DNA of 64,000 bases from assembly GCF_003347605.1 (NCBI RefSeq), contig NZ_QDFZ01000002.1, forward strand, positions 186,001 to 250,000, in the 5' to 3' direction. The notes below the pieces were generated by a model, which ran no database searches, was not told where the DNA came from, and saw nothing but the letters and a program-made list of their open reading frames with translations. How positions within the stretch are numbered: the first letter of the stretch is position 1; every line of letters begins with the position of its first letter. The translations under genes and the position numbers were made by a program. This DNA is from Chryseobacterium sp. KLBC 52 (GTDB lineage Bacteria; Bacteroidota; Bacteroidia; Flavobacteriales; Weeksellaceae). This document shows, piece by piece, positions 42,744 to 50,346 of this stretch.

Positions 42744-42780
42744 AAAGAAAAAATGATACCCCTGAAAGATCAGAGGTATC
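42744..42780 (-). terminator. Terminator at the end of the redox operon
   Basis: On the minus strand GATACCTCTGA and TCAGGGGTATC form a stem (one G-T or mismatch) followed by ATTTTTTCTTT (from 42744-42754). It lies 40 bp beyond the DOMON gene. Confidence 0.75.
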
Positions 42781-42819
42781 TGTTTAAAAAAAATATTTAG
42801 GTGTGTTTTTTCTGAAAAA

Positions 42820-43566
42820 TTATTCTTTGATCAGTTTTTCATAAGATGTACTTCCGTCTTTAAGCTGAATTTCAAGATAATAACTTCCTGATTTCAGATT
42901 TTCAACAGTGATACTTTCTCCATCCGGTTTTACTGACAATACTTTTCTGCCTGTTGCTTCGTAGATATCAACGGATTTTATTTTGTCAGAATTTTTGAAA
43001 TTAACAGTTGATTTTGCCGGATTAGGATATAGATTTACCTTTTTGCTATCAGCTGTAATCTCATTGGTAGATAAAGTGGCAGCCGTCATCGTCAATGTTG
43101 CATATCCTCTTCCTGCATCATGATATCCTAAAGAAGTTCCACCACTTTTACGGGAATAGAAAATATTGATGGTTCCGGCAGCATTGGCAATGGCAAAATC
43201 TCCTGCTCCACCTGTAAGTGACCTTGTTGCCACTACAGTTCTTGTAGATCCGGATACGGTATTGGACGTTTCTGTCCAGTCCTGGGCAGCATCAGCATTA
43301 GGCGTTGTCATTCCTATAAATGTATAGTCTCTGTTAGCTGATGAATTATAAATAAAGCCATCTGATCCCGGAGCCATTCCTACAGTTCCAAAACCAATTC
43401 CCATCATGGAGTTGCTGTCACCAGTCACGGTCATTGTTACTCCGGTGGGAGTGGTATCTAATTTCACCGTCATAGAAGTTGCCGGTAAATTTACCGTTCC
43501 AGACGAAAACTGCGCCAAAACAAAGTTGGCAAGAAGTACGCTAAGCGCTAGTAAAGTTTTTTTCAT
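42820..43566 (-). CDS. DOMON-like protein with T9SS sorting domain
   Basis: The protein has 248 residues with signal peptide MKKTLLALSVLLANFVLAQ. Residues about 20-165 fit a DOMON beta sandwich: MTVTGDSNSMMGIGFG, VGMAPGSDGFIYNS, and GYHDAGRGYATLTMTA, with Met and His candidates for heme ligation. A T9SS type A domain follows (VNLYPNPAKSTVNFKN, VDIYEATGRKVLSV, LKSGSYYLEIQLKDG). It is the last gene of the DUF5777-cytochrome-YceI-ankyrin operon, 2 bp after the ankyrin gene start region. Its role is probably a surface-exposed redox or heme protein. Confidence 0.75.
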   Translation of the reverse strand: MKKTLLALSVLLANFVLAQFSSGTVNLPATSMTVKLDTTPTGVTMTVTGDSNSMMGIGFGTVGMAPGSDGFIYNSSANRDYTFIGMTTPNADAAQDWTETSNTVSGSTRTVVATRSLTGGAGDFAIANAAGTINIFYSRKSGGTSLGYHDAGRGYATLTMTAATLSTNEITADSKKVNLYPNPAKSTVNFKNSDKIKSVDIYEATGRKVLSVKPDGESITVENLKSGSYYLEIQLKDGSTSYEKLIKE

Positions 43567-43567
43567 A

Positions 43568-44092
43568 TCAATTTTTTAAAAGATTAATAATTTCCTTATT
43601 ATTGGTTTGTAATGCATATTCAAAAGGGGTCATTCCCATTGAATCTTTCTTTGTTTTATCTGCTTTATATTTCAGCAGTTGCTCTACCAGATCTTTATTT
43701 CCGGATTTTACAGCCCAGAATAAAGGTGTGTATCCTGTTTCATCTGCAATATTGGGGTCTGCTTTTTTCTTGAGCAGATGCTCTACCAGATCTTTGTTGT
43801 ATTTTATTGCAAGACCTGCCAGCGCTGTTCCTTCACGACTTTTATAGTTTACATCTTTTACGTTGTCAATCAGAAAATCAGCCACGGCTGTATTTCCTCT
43901 GTAACATGCTAAAATAAGGGGTGAAAATCCGTTCTCGTTGATCTGATTAATCACATCCGGATTTTGTTTCATCAACTCCTGTACTTCAGCCACTGTCCCA
44001 CTTCTTGCCATATCAAATATTGATTTCCCTTTTTCCTGAGCGGATAATAATGAGCTCAGGAACAATCCTAATATCAAGATGAAATGTCTCAT
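43568..44092 (-). CDS. Exported ankyrin-repeat protein
   Basis: The protein has 174 residues with signal peptide MRHFILILGLFLSSLLSAQ. Four ankyrin repeats follow (GFSPLILACYRGNTAVADFL, GTALAGLAIKYNKDLVEHLL, GYTPLFWAVKSGNKDLVEQL, GMTPFEYALQTNNKEIINLL). Ankyrin modules bind partner proteins, here in the periplasm. The ATG overlaps the YceI stop by 4 bp (ATGA). A similar small exported ankyrin (AnkB-type) accompanies catalases and cytochromes in other bacteria, so a redox-protective role is plausible inference. Confidence 0.85.
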   Translation of the reverse strand: MRHFILILGLFLSSLLSAQEKGKSIFDMARSGTVAEVQELMKQNPDVINQINENGFSPLILACYRGNTAVADFLIDNVKDVNYKSREGTALAGLAIKYNKDLVEHLLKKKADPNIADETGYTPLFWAVKSGNKDLVEQLLKYKADKTKKDSMGMTPFEYALQTNNKEIINLLKN

Positions 44093-44634
44093 TGTTTTAC
44101 CATTACATAGTTGTATTCAATATTGACATTCTCAGCCACTTTCTTGGTAACCATTTTAGGAATAGTTACTTTATAATCCACAGGTCTTGCCACAAAACCT
44201 CCCTGCATATAGATTTTCCCGTCTTTTGCATATAAAGTGGCAGAAGAGGTAACGGCTTTGTCTACGCCATGAAAGTTTAATGTTCCCTGCACCGTATATT
44301 TCTGAGGGCTTGCAGTAAGTTTTGTCTTATCAAAGTTGGCAATCTTCCCTTTGAAAGTGGTTTTTGGATATTTTGCAGATTCAGCATAGCTTTCATTGAA
44401 ATGTTCTTCCATTAATTTTGTTTTAAAATGAAAGTTTTTGACAGTTGAGACTGATGCCATTTCACCATTGTCTGCATTGAGAATAACAATATTGTTGTCA
44501 TCCTGAGCAAAGATATCATCAAACAAAGGTACCGAAGCTTCAAAAGTTACTTTCCCTGTTTTAGAGCTATATTTTTGTGCTGAAGCGTATCCCGCAGAAA
44601 GAAGTAATACGCTTAATAATGCTAATTTTTTCAT
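44089..44634 (-). CDS. YceI-family periplasmic protein
   Basis: I start at 44634 (MKKLALLSVLLLSAGYASAQ), a clear signal peptide; the longer frame to 44742 runs into the cytochrome gene. The 181-residue protein has the YceI lipocalin pattern: YSSKTGKVTFEASVPLFDDI, MEEHFNESYAESAKYPKTTF, KYTVQGTLNFHGVDKAVTSS. YceI proteins bind isoprenoid or quinone-like lipids, which fits a place in a respiratory or redox operon. It follows the cytochrome gene by about 10 bp. Confidence 0.9.
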   Translation of the reverse strand: MKKLALLSVLLLSAGYASAQKYSSKTGKVTFEASVPLFDDIFAQDDNNIVILNADNGEMASVSTVKNFHFKTKLMEEHFNESYAESAKYPKTTFKGKIANFDKTKLTASPQKYTVQGTLNFHGVDKAVTSSATLYAKDGKIYMQGGFVARPVDYKVTIPKMVTKKVAENVNIEYNYVMVKQ

Positions 44635-44644
44635 ATCAATTTTT

Positions 44645-44992
44645 TTAATTTTCATGTAATCCGTCAGCTTTCCATTTGATGAATATATTGATCTGGGCTG
44701 CAGACAGAGATCCTCCCTGAGGCATTTTCCCTGGATCGCCATTAGGCCTTTGGATACGGTCTAAAATTCCGTCAATATTATTTTTCACCTGATCATAGGT
44801 AACGAGCGGTTTAAAACTTGCCGCAGAATGGCAGCCTATGCAGCTGTTATCCACAATGGGTTTTACATCTGAAGTATATTTTACGGGCGCCGTGATGGGT
44901 GTGTTATCAGAAATCTCTTCATACGTTCTGCTGTCGCAAGCCGTCAGTATGATTGCTGACGACAATATCAATAAGGATGTTAGCTTTTTCAT
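44645..44992 (-). CDS. Cytochrome c-like lipoprotein
   Basis: I start at 44992 (MKKLTSLLILSSAIILTAC), giving a signal peptide with lipobox LTAC. The 115-residue protein has one c-type heme motif, CIGCH (near residue 52, in VDNSCIGCHSAASFK), and a distal Met candidate in GDPGKMPQGGSLS. It is thus a lipid-anchored monoheme cytochrome-like protein. It directly follows the DUF5777 gene on the minus strand, with start and stop almost touching. Confidence 0.85.
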   Translation of the reverse strand: MKKLTSLLILSSAIILTACDSRTYEEISDNTPITAPVKYTSDVKPIVDNSCIGCHSAASFKPLVTYDQVKNNIDGILDRIQRPNGDPGKMPQGGSLSAAQINIFIKWKADGLHEN

Positions 44993-44993
44993 A

Positions 44994-45842
44994 TTAAAAA
45001 ACTCTATAAAGATTAAACCCAAAGAAAATATGCCCCTTTCCCCATGCTCCGGTAGCATTGGTAAGATATCCGATATCTGAATTTATCTGGGAGTTTGTGA
45101 GTAAAAGCTGGAACACGTGTCCTCCTGTTTCTATATCTACACCTAATGATAAAGGGTTTTTATAAAAACTGTGATCGTCAAAATTCACAAAGTATTCTGC
45201 ATTTACAGAAACTCTTTTTGAGATCTTATAGCGTCCTCCCAACCCTGCCAGAAACTGGTTTTTGTTTTCAATGGTAGGTTCGTAAAGGTTTTTATGCACA
45301 AAGGAAGGCGTAAGCTGTACGGAAAGCTTATCACTGAACCTTCTTGAGATCAGGGCCTGTGTAAGATAAGAAAGCCTGTCACTGAATGTAAGATGCGGAT
45401 AAGTATCTTTGTCCAGTTCAGTATTGGCCCCCATTACATTATACCCCACAATATCTACCGGAAAGTTTTCACTTTGTTTTACCAGTCTGTACTTCACTGC
45501 TCCCTCAAAGGTTTTCATATTTGTCTCTCTGGACAGACTTACAGATACTGCGTCTGAAACACCATAGATAACGCCTAATTTGGTGGAAGCATGATCCAGT
45601 CCGAAAAAGTCTTTAAATCCTGCGCTGATGTCTCCAAATCTATGGGCAACGATAATGTACCATTCTTTTTTAGCAGCCAGTTTTGTAGATTGCCCTGTAA
45701 CAATCTGAAGGGCTTTGAAGGCGGGTTGTGAGGTTTCTGTATTGGTTTTAACGGTGTCAATATCTTTCAACAGATCTTCCTGTGCAAAGACAAGACCTGA
45801 AGAAAACATTGACAAAAAAAAGAGAGTTTTTGTCATATACAA
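44994..45842 (-). CDS. DUF5777 family outer-membrane barrel protein
   Basis: The protein has 282 residues; signal peptide MTKTLFFLSMFSSGLVFAQ starts at Met1 or Met3. Family features: KALQIVTGQSTKLAAKKEWY, IIVAHRFGDISAGFKDFFGL, LSYLTQALISRRFSDKLSVQ, and a C-terminal strand ending FFGFNLYRVF (terminal Phe, needed for barrel insertion). The function is not established. It heads the operon controlled by the promoter at 45887-45917 and probably provides an outer-membrane pore for the redox partners encoded after it. Confidence 0.85.
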   Translation of the reverse strand: MYMTKTLFFLSMFSSGLVFAQEDLLKDIDTVKTNTETSQPAFKALQIVTGQSTKLAAKKEWYIIVAHRFGDISAGFKDFFGLDHASTKLGVIYGVSDAVSVSLSRETNMKTFEGAVKYRLVKQSENFPVDIVGYNVMGANTELDKDTYPHLTFSDRLSYLTQALISRRFSDKLSVQLTPSFVHKNLYEPTIENKNQFLAGLGGRYKISKRVSVNAEYFVNFDDHSFYKNPLSLGVDIETGGHVFQLLLTNSQINSDIGYLTNATGAWGKGHIFFGFNLYRVF

Positions 45843-45886
45843 TTTGAATTAAATTATGATATAACAAACTTATTGAGTTCTCAATT

Positions 45887-45917
45887 CAAAAATAGGTGAT
45901 AAAAGTCACCAGTCAAA
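45887..45917 (-). promoter_or_regulatory. Promoter of the redox operon with a CRP-type operator in its spacer
   Basis: Read on the minus strand: TTTG (45914-45917), a 19-nt spacer, TATTTTTG (45887-45894), an exact Bacteroidota promoter. The spacer contains GGTGACTTTTATCACC (45895-45910), i.e. GTGA-N6-TCAC, the core of CRP-family boxes. The position between the two promoter elements suits repression, or control by a shifted start. Confidence 0.75.
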
Positions 45918-45961
45918 TTGTTTTTATCAATGATGGAAATAAAGTTTTCAAACAATCGAAA

Positions 45962-46612
45962 TTAGACTGATCTAACATTTTCATTTACAGGAACTTTTAT
46001 TCCTTCTTTGGTCTGCATAATTTCACCTTCGCTTTCAATTTTTTTCAAAACTCTGCTCACCACTTCTCTTGAAGTTCCCAAACTATTGGCAATTTCACGA
46101 TGGGTAATCTTAATAGGGTTATTTCCTGTGGATACAATCTGCTGTTTGATATAGTTCAGAACCCTCTTATCCAACCTGTGAAAAACGGCATCGTTCACCA
46201 TATTCATCACTTCTGAAAATCTCCGGTCATACTCATGATAAAACAGCTTATTGATTTCCGGAAATCTTATGAGCCATTCATGCATGATAGAAACGGGGAT
46301 AAGAATGGCTTCTGAGTCTTCTTCCGCAATGGCATATACCCTGCTGGTATAATCTGTAAGAATAGATGAAAAGGTCATCAGACAGCTATCCTTAGGTTTA
46401 ATATAATAGTAGATGAGCTCTCTTCCATCATTAAGAGTAAATACCTTGATAGAGCCTTTTATAAGGAAAGGAACAAACTTATTTTTTTGTCCTTCCCTTA
46501 TGATCTCAGTTTTTGCTTTTATATCAATAGCAACAGCATGTTTTTCAAGCTCAGATAAAAATTCGGCACCTAAAAAACCAAATTTACTTACAGCGAACGA
46601 GTGATCAATCAT
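45962..46612 (-). CDS. Crp/Fnr-family transcriptional regulator
   Basis: The protein has 216 residues. An N-terminal cyclic-nucleotide-binding-like beta barrel (about 20-120) lacks an obvious FNR cysteine cluster, so it is not an iron-sulfur FNR. The helix-turn-helix is IKITHREIANSLGTSREVVS, then RVLKKIE; the recognition helix SREVVSR keeps the Arg-Glu-x-x-x-Arg of CRP, which contacts GTGA half-sites. The ligand is unknown. It lies about 45 bp upstream of the redox-operon promoter, which carries a GTGA-N6-TCAC box; cotranscription with that operon is not required. Confidence 0.93.
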   Translation of the reverse strand: MIDHSFAVSKFGFLGAEFLSELEKHAVAIDIKAKTEIIREGQKNKFVPFLIKGSIKVFTLNDGRELIYYYIKPKDSCLMTFSSILTDYTSRVYAIAEEDSEAILIPVSIMHEWLIRFPEINKLFYHEYDRRFSEVMNMVNDAVFHRLDKRVLNYIKQQIVSTGNNPIKITHREIANSLGTSREVVSRVLKKIESEGEIMQTKEGIKVPVNENVRSV

Positions 46613-46744
46613 ATCTTATATTTTCTGCTTTCCTTAAACAAAGATATAAAATTGCTATATTGATATCATATTTTTTTATTTTATTAAATAAGATTAACAA
46701 TCAAACAAATTCACTATGAATTTCACTAATTTTCATGAATCAAA

Positions 46745-46775
46745 ACAAAAAAAACCACAGTAATAAACTGTGGCG
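46745..46775 (-). terminator. Terminator of the TonB receptor gene
   Basis: On the minus strand CCACAG and CTGTGG form the stem around TTTATTA, followed by a run of eight T. It lies about 50 bp after the receptor stop. Confidence 0.85.
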
Positions 46776-46820
46776 TTTTTATTTGCTGTAAAAAAGCTGT
46801 TTATGAATATAATGTAAATT

Positions 46821-49001
46821 CTAAAATCTGTATTTTATATTGAGTCCGTAAAAGAAATACGCTTTTGCAGGTCCTGGATTAAGGTCTGTAGGAACTGTAT
46901 AATTGCTTCCTTTATCGGAATCATTGATATTATTTCCTAAGAATAAAAAGGTATAGTTAATCTGATTGGTAAGATTATTACCCATCACATACAGGTCGAG
47001 ATCCCATTTATTGAATGACTTTTTAAACCCTAATTTTGAATTAAGCAATCCAAAACCTTTTACCAGATTCGAATTGTTAAAGTCAGAATAAACATTTCCA
47101 AGATAATTATAGGTATTCACCAGATAAAATCCCGGTTTGGTAAAGATATCCAATCCTACAGCATATTTATTTCTGGGAACTCCTACTACAGTTTTATGGT
47201 CATATACCATTAGTTTCCCTACAATCTTCCCTGTAACAGGATCTTGATATTTGGGATCATAGATTGAAAAATCTTTATATTTTGTATCATAATAAGAAAG
47301 ATTTACAAAGGGAACTATTCTCTCGATAAAAGAGTTTTCAGTTCTGTACTGATATCCTATACTCAACTCAAGACCTGTATTTTTCTGACTTCCGGTATTA
47401 GCCCAGTACGTTTGTCCACTTGTATTACCTGGTAAGAGCAGTTGTGTAAGTTTATCGGAATAGTCTATTCTGAAAGCAGAAATACGGTAATCCAGTTTTG
47501 TATTCAATAAAAGCCCATGCACACTGAAATCGAACATTTTTGCACGCTCAGGTTTTAAATCATCATTCACAGTGTTGGTAGCAGTTATAAACGAAGAGGC
47601 TGCAGTGGGTGAATTATATCCTTCACTATAGCTTAGATTAAAGATCTGGTGTTTCCATTCTTTCTGTAATGCGATGTGAGGCGTAAATGCCATGTCATAC
47701 TTTTTATTAAATGACTGATCTTTGTGTCCGGGAACTAAATCTGGTAAGGCATAAAGGTCCTTCCTGTCATAATTGGTCCTGTTGGCACTAAGTCCTGCAA
47801 GCAAAGTTAATGCCCACGGCTTATATGTTAGATAATCGATCACAAAATAGGTGGATTGATTATTATTATATTTAAAATACGATGCTCCGGACATTCCTGT
47901 TGTCTGCAGTGGATTTGTTTCTGAGCCTGTAAAACGATAACTCGAAGTAGTGGAAACAGAATTTTGTATTTCTGCCCCAAAGTCCAGTCGGTTTTCAAAG
48001 TCTTTACATTCATTTTTCAAGGTAAAAGTAGAACGAAGCCCTACATTCGGGGAACTTGTCACTCCATATGCTCCGGCGGAAACACTTTCCGTGTTTGCGT
48101 TATAATAAAACAGAGTGGTATAGTTTCTCAAATTTGAGGTAAGACTTATGGTATTACTCAATCCTACTCTGGTTGATTTTATTTTTGTTCCTGCATTTTT
48201 CCTGATATAAGCAGCATTTCCGTTATCGATTCCTGCATAGTAATCATCGTATGAAATCTGTCCTGAAGTATGTTCGTATGAATAAGCCTGGCTTGCAAGG
48301 AAACTTAACTGATCTTTTTTGCTTAATTTCACGGTACCATTCACATTGAAAAAGTTTTTTAATCCGCCTCCATTGGGTCTGTAACCATCCGTTTCAAGAT
48401 GTCCGTATGCAGCATTTACCGAGTAGTTTTCATCTGCAACATTCAGCTGTGTTCTGGACTGAAAGGTTTTAAAAGCACCCAACATTACATCTTCCGAAAC
48501 TGAAATTCCTTTTGTAAAATCCGGTCTTGTATAAAAACGGACCGCTCCGCCTGTTCCACCTCCATACATGGTGGCTGCCGGACCTTTAATAACTTCTACG
48601 TTATTCACATAAGCAAAATCCATATCATCCAGAACAGTGATTCCTTCTGCTGTAGTTAATGGTATATTATTCCAGTATGCTTTCACTCCCCAGTTGTTGA
48701 ATTTCTGATCATTTCCATATCCCCGGACAACAAGTCTCTGGCCTCCAAAGTTGGTTCTTTTATCTACCTGCAGTCCCGCCATGGTAGATAAAGTCTGATC
48801 TATTGCTGCCGGATTATTTCTGTTAAGATCCTCTTCGGAAAGAGTTTCTACCGACTGTCCATGTCTTTTAAATTCTGCACGTTCCTGTTTTATCTTTTTT
48901 CTTCCCAGGATATTAACTTCATCAATTGCTCCCTCCTGATTTTGCTGAGCATGCGCTATAATGCAGCCTAACACCGCTGTCATGCATAAATATTTTTTCA
49001 T
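46821..49001 (-). CDS. TonB-dependent outer-membrane receptor, siderophore/metal type
   Basis: The protein has 726 residues with signal peptide MKKYLCMTAVLGCIIAHAQQ. The plug (about residues 25-165) has AIDQTLSTMAGLQVDKRTNF, GGQRLVVRGYG and VEVIKGPAATMYGGGTGGAV; the barrel runs to the terminal FFYGLNIKYRF with Phe at the end. There is no carboxypeptidase domain and no SusD partner, so it is a classical TonB receptor for iron chelates or other metal complexes rather than a polysaccharide. It is preceded by a His-rich small protein gene and a tiny exported peptide, possibly one operon. Confidence 0.92.
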   Translation of the reverse strand: MKKYLCMTAVLGCIIAHAQQNQEGAIDEVNILGRKKIKQERAEFKRHGQSVETLSEEDLNRNNPAAIDQTLSTMAGLQVDKRTNFGGQRLVVRGYGNDQKFNNWGVKAYWNNIPLTTAEGITVLDDMDFAYVNNVEVIKGPAATMYGGGTGGAVRFYTRPDFTKGISVSEDVMLGAFKTFQSRTQLNVADENYSVNAAYGHLETDGYRPNGGGLKNFFNVNGTVKLSKKDQLSFLASQAYSYEHTSGQISYDDYYAGIDNGNAAYIRKNAGTKIKSTRVGLSNTISLTSNLRNYTTLFYYNANTESVSAGAYGVTSSPNVGLRSTFTLKNECKDFENRLDFGAEIQNSVSTTSSYRFTGSETNPLQTTGMSGASYFKYNNNQSTYFVIDYLTYKPWALTLLAGLSANRTNYDRKDLYALPDLVPGHKDQSFNKKYDMAFTPHIALQKEWKHQIFNLSYSEGYNSPTAASSFITATNTVNDDLKPERAKMFDFSVHGLLLNTKLDYRISAFRIDYSDKLTQLLLPGNTSGQTYWANTGSQKNTGLELSIGYQYRTENSFIERIVPFVNLSYYDTKYKDFSIYDPKYQDPVTGKIVGKLMVYDHKTVVGVPRNKYAVGLDIFTKPGFYLVNTYNYLGNVYSDFNNSNLVKGFGLLNSKLGFKKSFNKWDLDLYVMGNNLTNQINYTFLFLGNNINDSDKGSNYTVPTDLNPGPAKAYFFYGLNIKYRF

Positions 49002-49034
49002 TATTCAAAATTTGTGTTACCATTAATATACGAT

Positions 49035-49598
49035 TCATAATTGTTTTGATGGGCTACACATTTCAGGAGGAGGAGGAATAATGGATATATAGGATGTATT
49101 TGCTGATGGAAAATTATAATCCGGGAGTATTCTGAAATCTGAATTATCAGAAATATAGTCTTTATTACAAGAAACAGACGCTAAAAAAAGAGAGGTTTTA
49201 CATCCATTTTTATGATGCAGATGGATGTCGATATGCTTGTGCATATCTATATTTTGTACAGCCAGCTTTTTTGAAAGATCAACCAGGGAATTGATGATCA
49301 TATCTTTTTTATCCCTATAACAGAAGATTTTTTTTTCACCGTTAATAATTCGTATCTGGATGATATCATAAGAATATCCCTTAAGAATAAATTCCTTCTT
49401 TTCTTTCCATTCCACATTTGCAATATCTGCTTCTGAAAAGCATATGGTTTCTGAATCCTTGAATTTATTCCTGGTTATATCATATTGTGTTTTTTTATAC
49501 AATTCTTTTTTCAGAAAAGTCATACCGGAGTATATCATATTATTGAACAATATGATAACAGAAAGACACAATACAATAGGAAATAGTTTTTTGTACAA
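49035..49598 (-). CDS. Membrane-anchored protein of unknown function upstream of a TonB receptor
   Basis: The protein has 187 residues. It opens with one hydrophobic anchor (MYKKLFPIVLCLSVIILFNN) and is otherwise periplasmic in prediction. A His-rich stretch (DMHKHIDIHLHHKNGCK, about residues 118-134) could bind metal, and the tail ends in a proline run, PPPPEMCSPSKQL. It lies 33 bp before the receptor gene in the same direction. The context suggests a metal-uptake accessory role. No family is recognised. Confidence 0.6.
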   Translation of the reverse strand: MYKKLFPIVLCLSVIILFNNMIYSGMTFLKKELYKKTQYDITRNKFKDSETICFSEADIANVEWKEKKEFILKGYSYDIIQIRIINGEKKIFCYRDKKDMIINSLVDLSKKLAVQNIDMHKHIDIHLHHKNGCKTSLFLASVSCNKDYISDNSDFRILPDYNFPSANTSYISIIPPPPEMCSPSKQL

Positions 49599-49634
49599 AG
49601 AATCGGGTATTAAGGAGCAGACTCACCGGAAAAA

Positions 49635-49745
49635 TTACCTGCAGTAAATTTTGAAAGGTTTTTGATTAGTTTTGAGCGTATTTTGCTGTGCATTAATAAA
49701 AGTGCAAAGTAATGCCGCTGCAACAGGATAAATTTTCAGTATCAT
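49635..49745 (-). CDS. Tiny exported peptide (36 residues)
   Basis: ATG at 49745 and TAA at 49635-49637. The first 19 residues form a convincing signal peptide (MILKIYPVAAALLCTFINAQ), leaving a 17-residue basic tail with one Cys (ending FKIYCR). A promoter with good spacing lies directly upstream (49757-49789). It may be a small secreted peptide, the stump of a broken gene, or a leader of the receptor operon. Confidence 0.4.
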   Translation of the reverse strand: MILKIYPVAAALLCTFINAQQNTLKTNQKPFKIYCR

Positions 49746-49756
49746 TTGTTTTTTTT

Positions 49757-49789
49757 CAAATATACTAAAAATAAATATTAAAAATTCAA
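49757..49789 (-). promoter_or_regulatory. Promoter of the TonB receptor region
   Basis: On the minus strand TTG (49787-49789), 22-nt spacer, TATATTTG (49757-49764). Transcription would start about 5 bp before the ATG of the tiny peptide. The rest of the 355-bp gap between the membrane protein and the DUF3467 gene is A+T-rich, with a terminator at its right edge. Confidence 0.55.
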
Positions 49790-49899
49790 CAAAAACACCA
49801 ATACAATACAGATATTAATATCAAATCATTAAAAAAATATCAAATACCTATTTGAGCATTTTTTATTTTTTAATTAAAAAACTTATTTTTTTCAACTAA

Positions 49900-49929
49900 A
49901 AAACAAAAAGCCCCGGATAAATCCGGGGC
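49900..49929 (-). terminator. Terminator of the rpoBC-DUF3467 operon
   Basis: Stem GCCCCGGAT (49910-49918) and ATCCGGGGC (49921-49929); on the minus strand the right side runs into TTTTTGTTTTTTAG. Confidence 0.93.
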
Positions 49930-49953
49930 AATTATATGATTACAAAAGAAATC

Positions 49954-50259
49954 TTACGCTTGAACGTTGTTTCCTCCTAATACGAAAGGCTCAACTTCTT
50001 TGATTTCTCCGAACTGCTGCTCGTAGTTAGCGATGTTCTGTTGAAGAGCGCTTAATACTCTTTTAGCGTGAAGTGGAGCAAGAATTACTCTTGATCTTAC
50101 TTTAGCTTGCTGAACACCTGGCATCAACTGAATAAAGTCTACTACAAATTCAGATGGAGAGTGGTTTACCAAAGCTAGGTTAGCATAGATACCAGCAGCT
50201 ACCATTTCGTTTAATTCGATGTTGATGTTTCCGTCTTGTGGATTTTGATTGTTGTCCAT
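49954..50259 (-). CDS. DUF3467 family protein
   Basis: The protein has 101 residues. Family features: IELNEMVAAGIYANLALVNH, SEFVVDFIQLMPGVQQAKVR, SRVILAPLHAKRVLSALQQN. In many Bacteroidota this small cytoplasmic protein is encoded right behind rpoC, as here, so a link to RNA polymerase or its gene expression is likely although the activity is unknown. It lies about 90 bp after rpoC with a hairpin in between. Confidence 0.9.
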   Translation of the reverse strand: MDNNQNPQDGNINIELNEMVAAGIYANLALVNHSPSEFVVDFIQLMPGVQQAKVRSRVILAPLHAKRVLSALQQNIANYEQQFGEIKEVEPFVLGGNNVQA

Positions 50260-50285
50260 TGTTATAAATTATGTTTTTAAAATTC

Positions 50286-50334
50286 GAAATTTGAGATTGT
50301 GAAAATATAAAAATAATTTCAAATCCCAAATTTC
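50286..50334. repeat. Inverted repeat between rpoC and DUF3467 gene
   Basis: Left arm GAAATTTGAGATTGTGAAA (50286-50304) and right arm TTTCAAATCCCAAATTTC (50317-50334) pair almost fully. The same sequence type recurs between rpoB and rpoC. Confidence 0.65.
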
Positions 50335-50346
50335 AAATCATTAATT

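Noticed and set aside
42588-42800. 70-codon plus-strand frame with a CxxC (GCQNCK) between the GNAT and DOMON genes
   Set aside because: It starts inside the GNAT gene, and its 3' part is the terminator palindrome of the redox operon.
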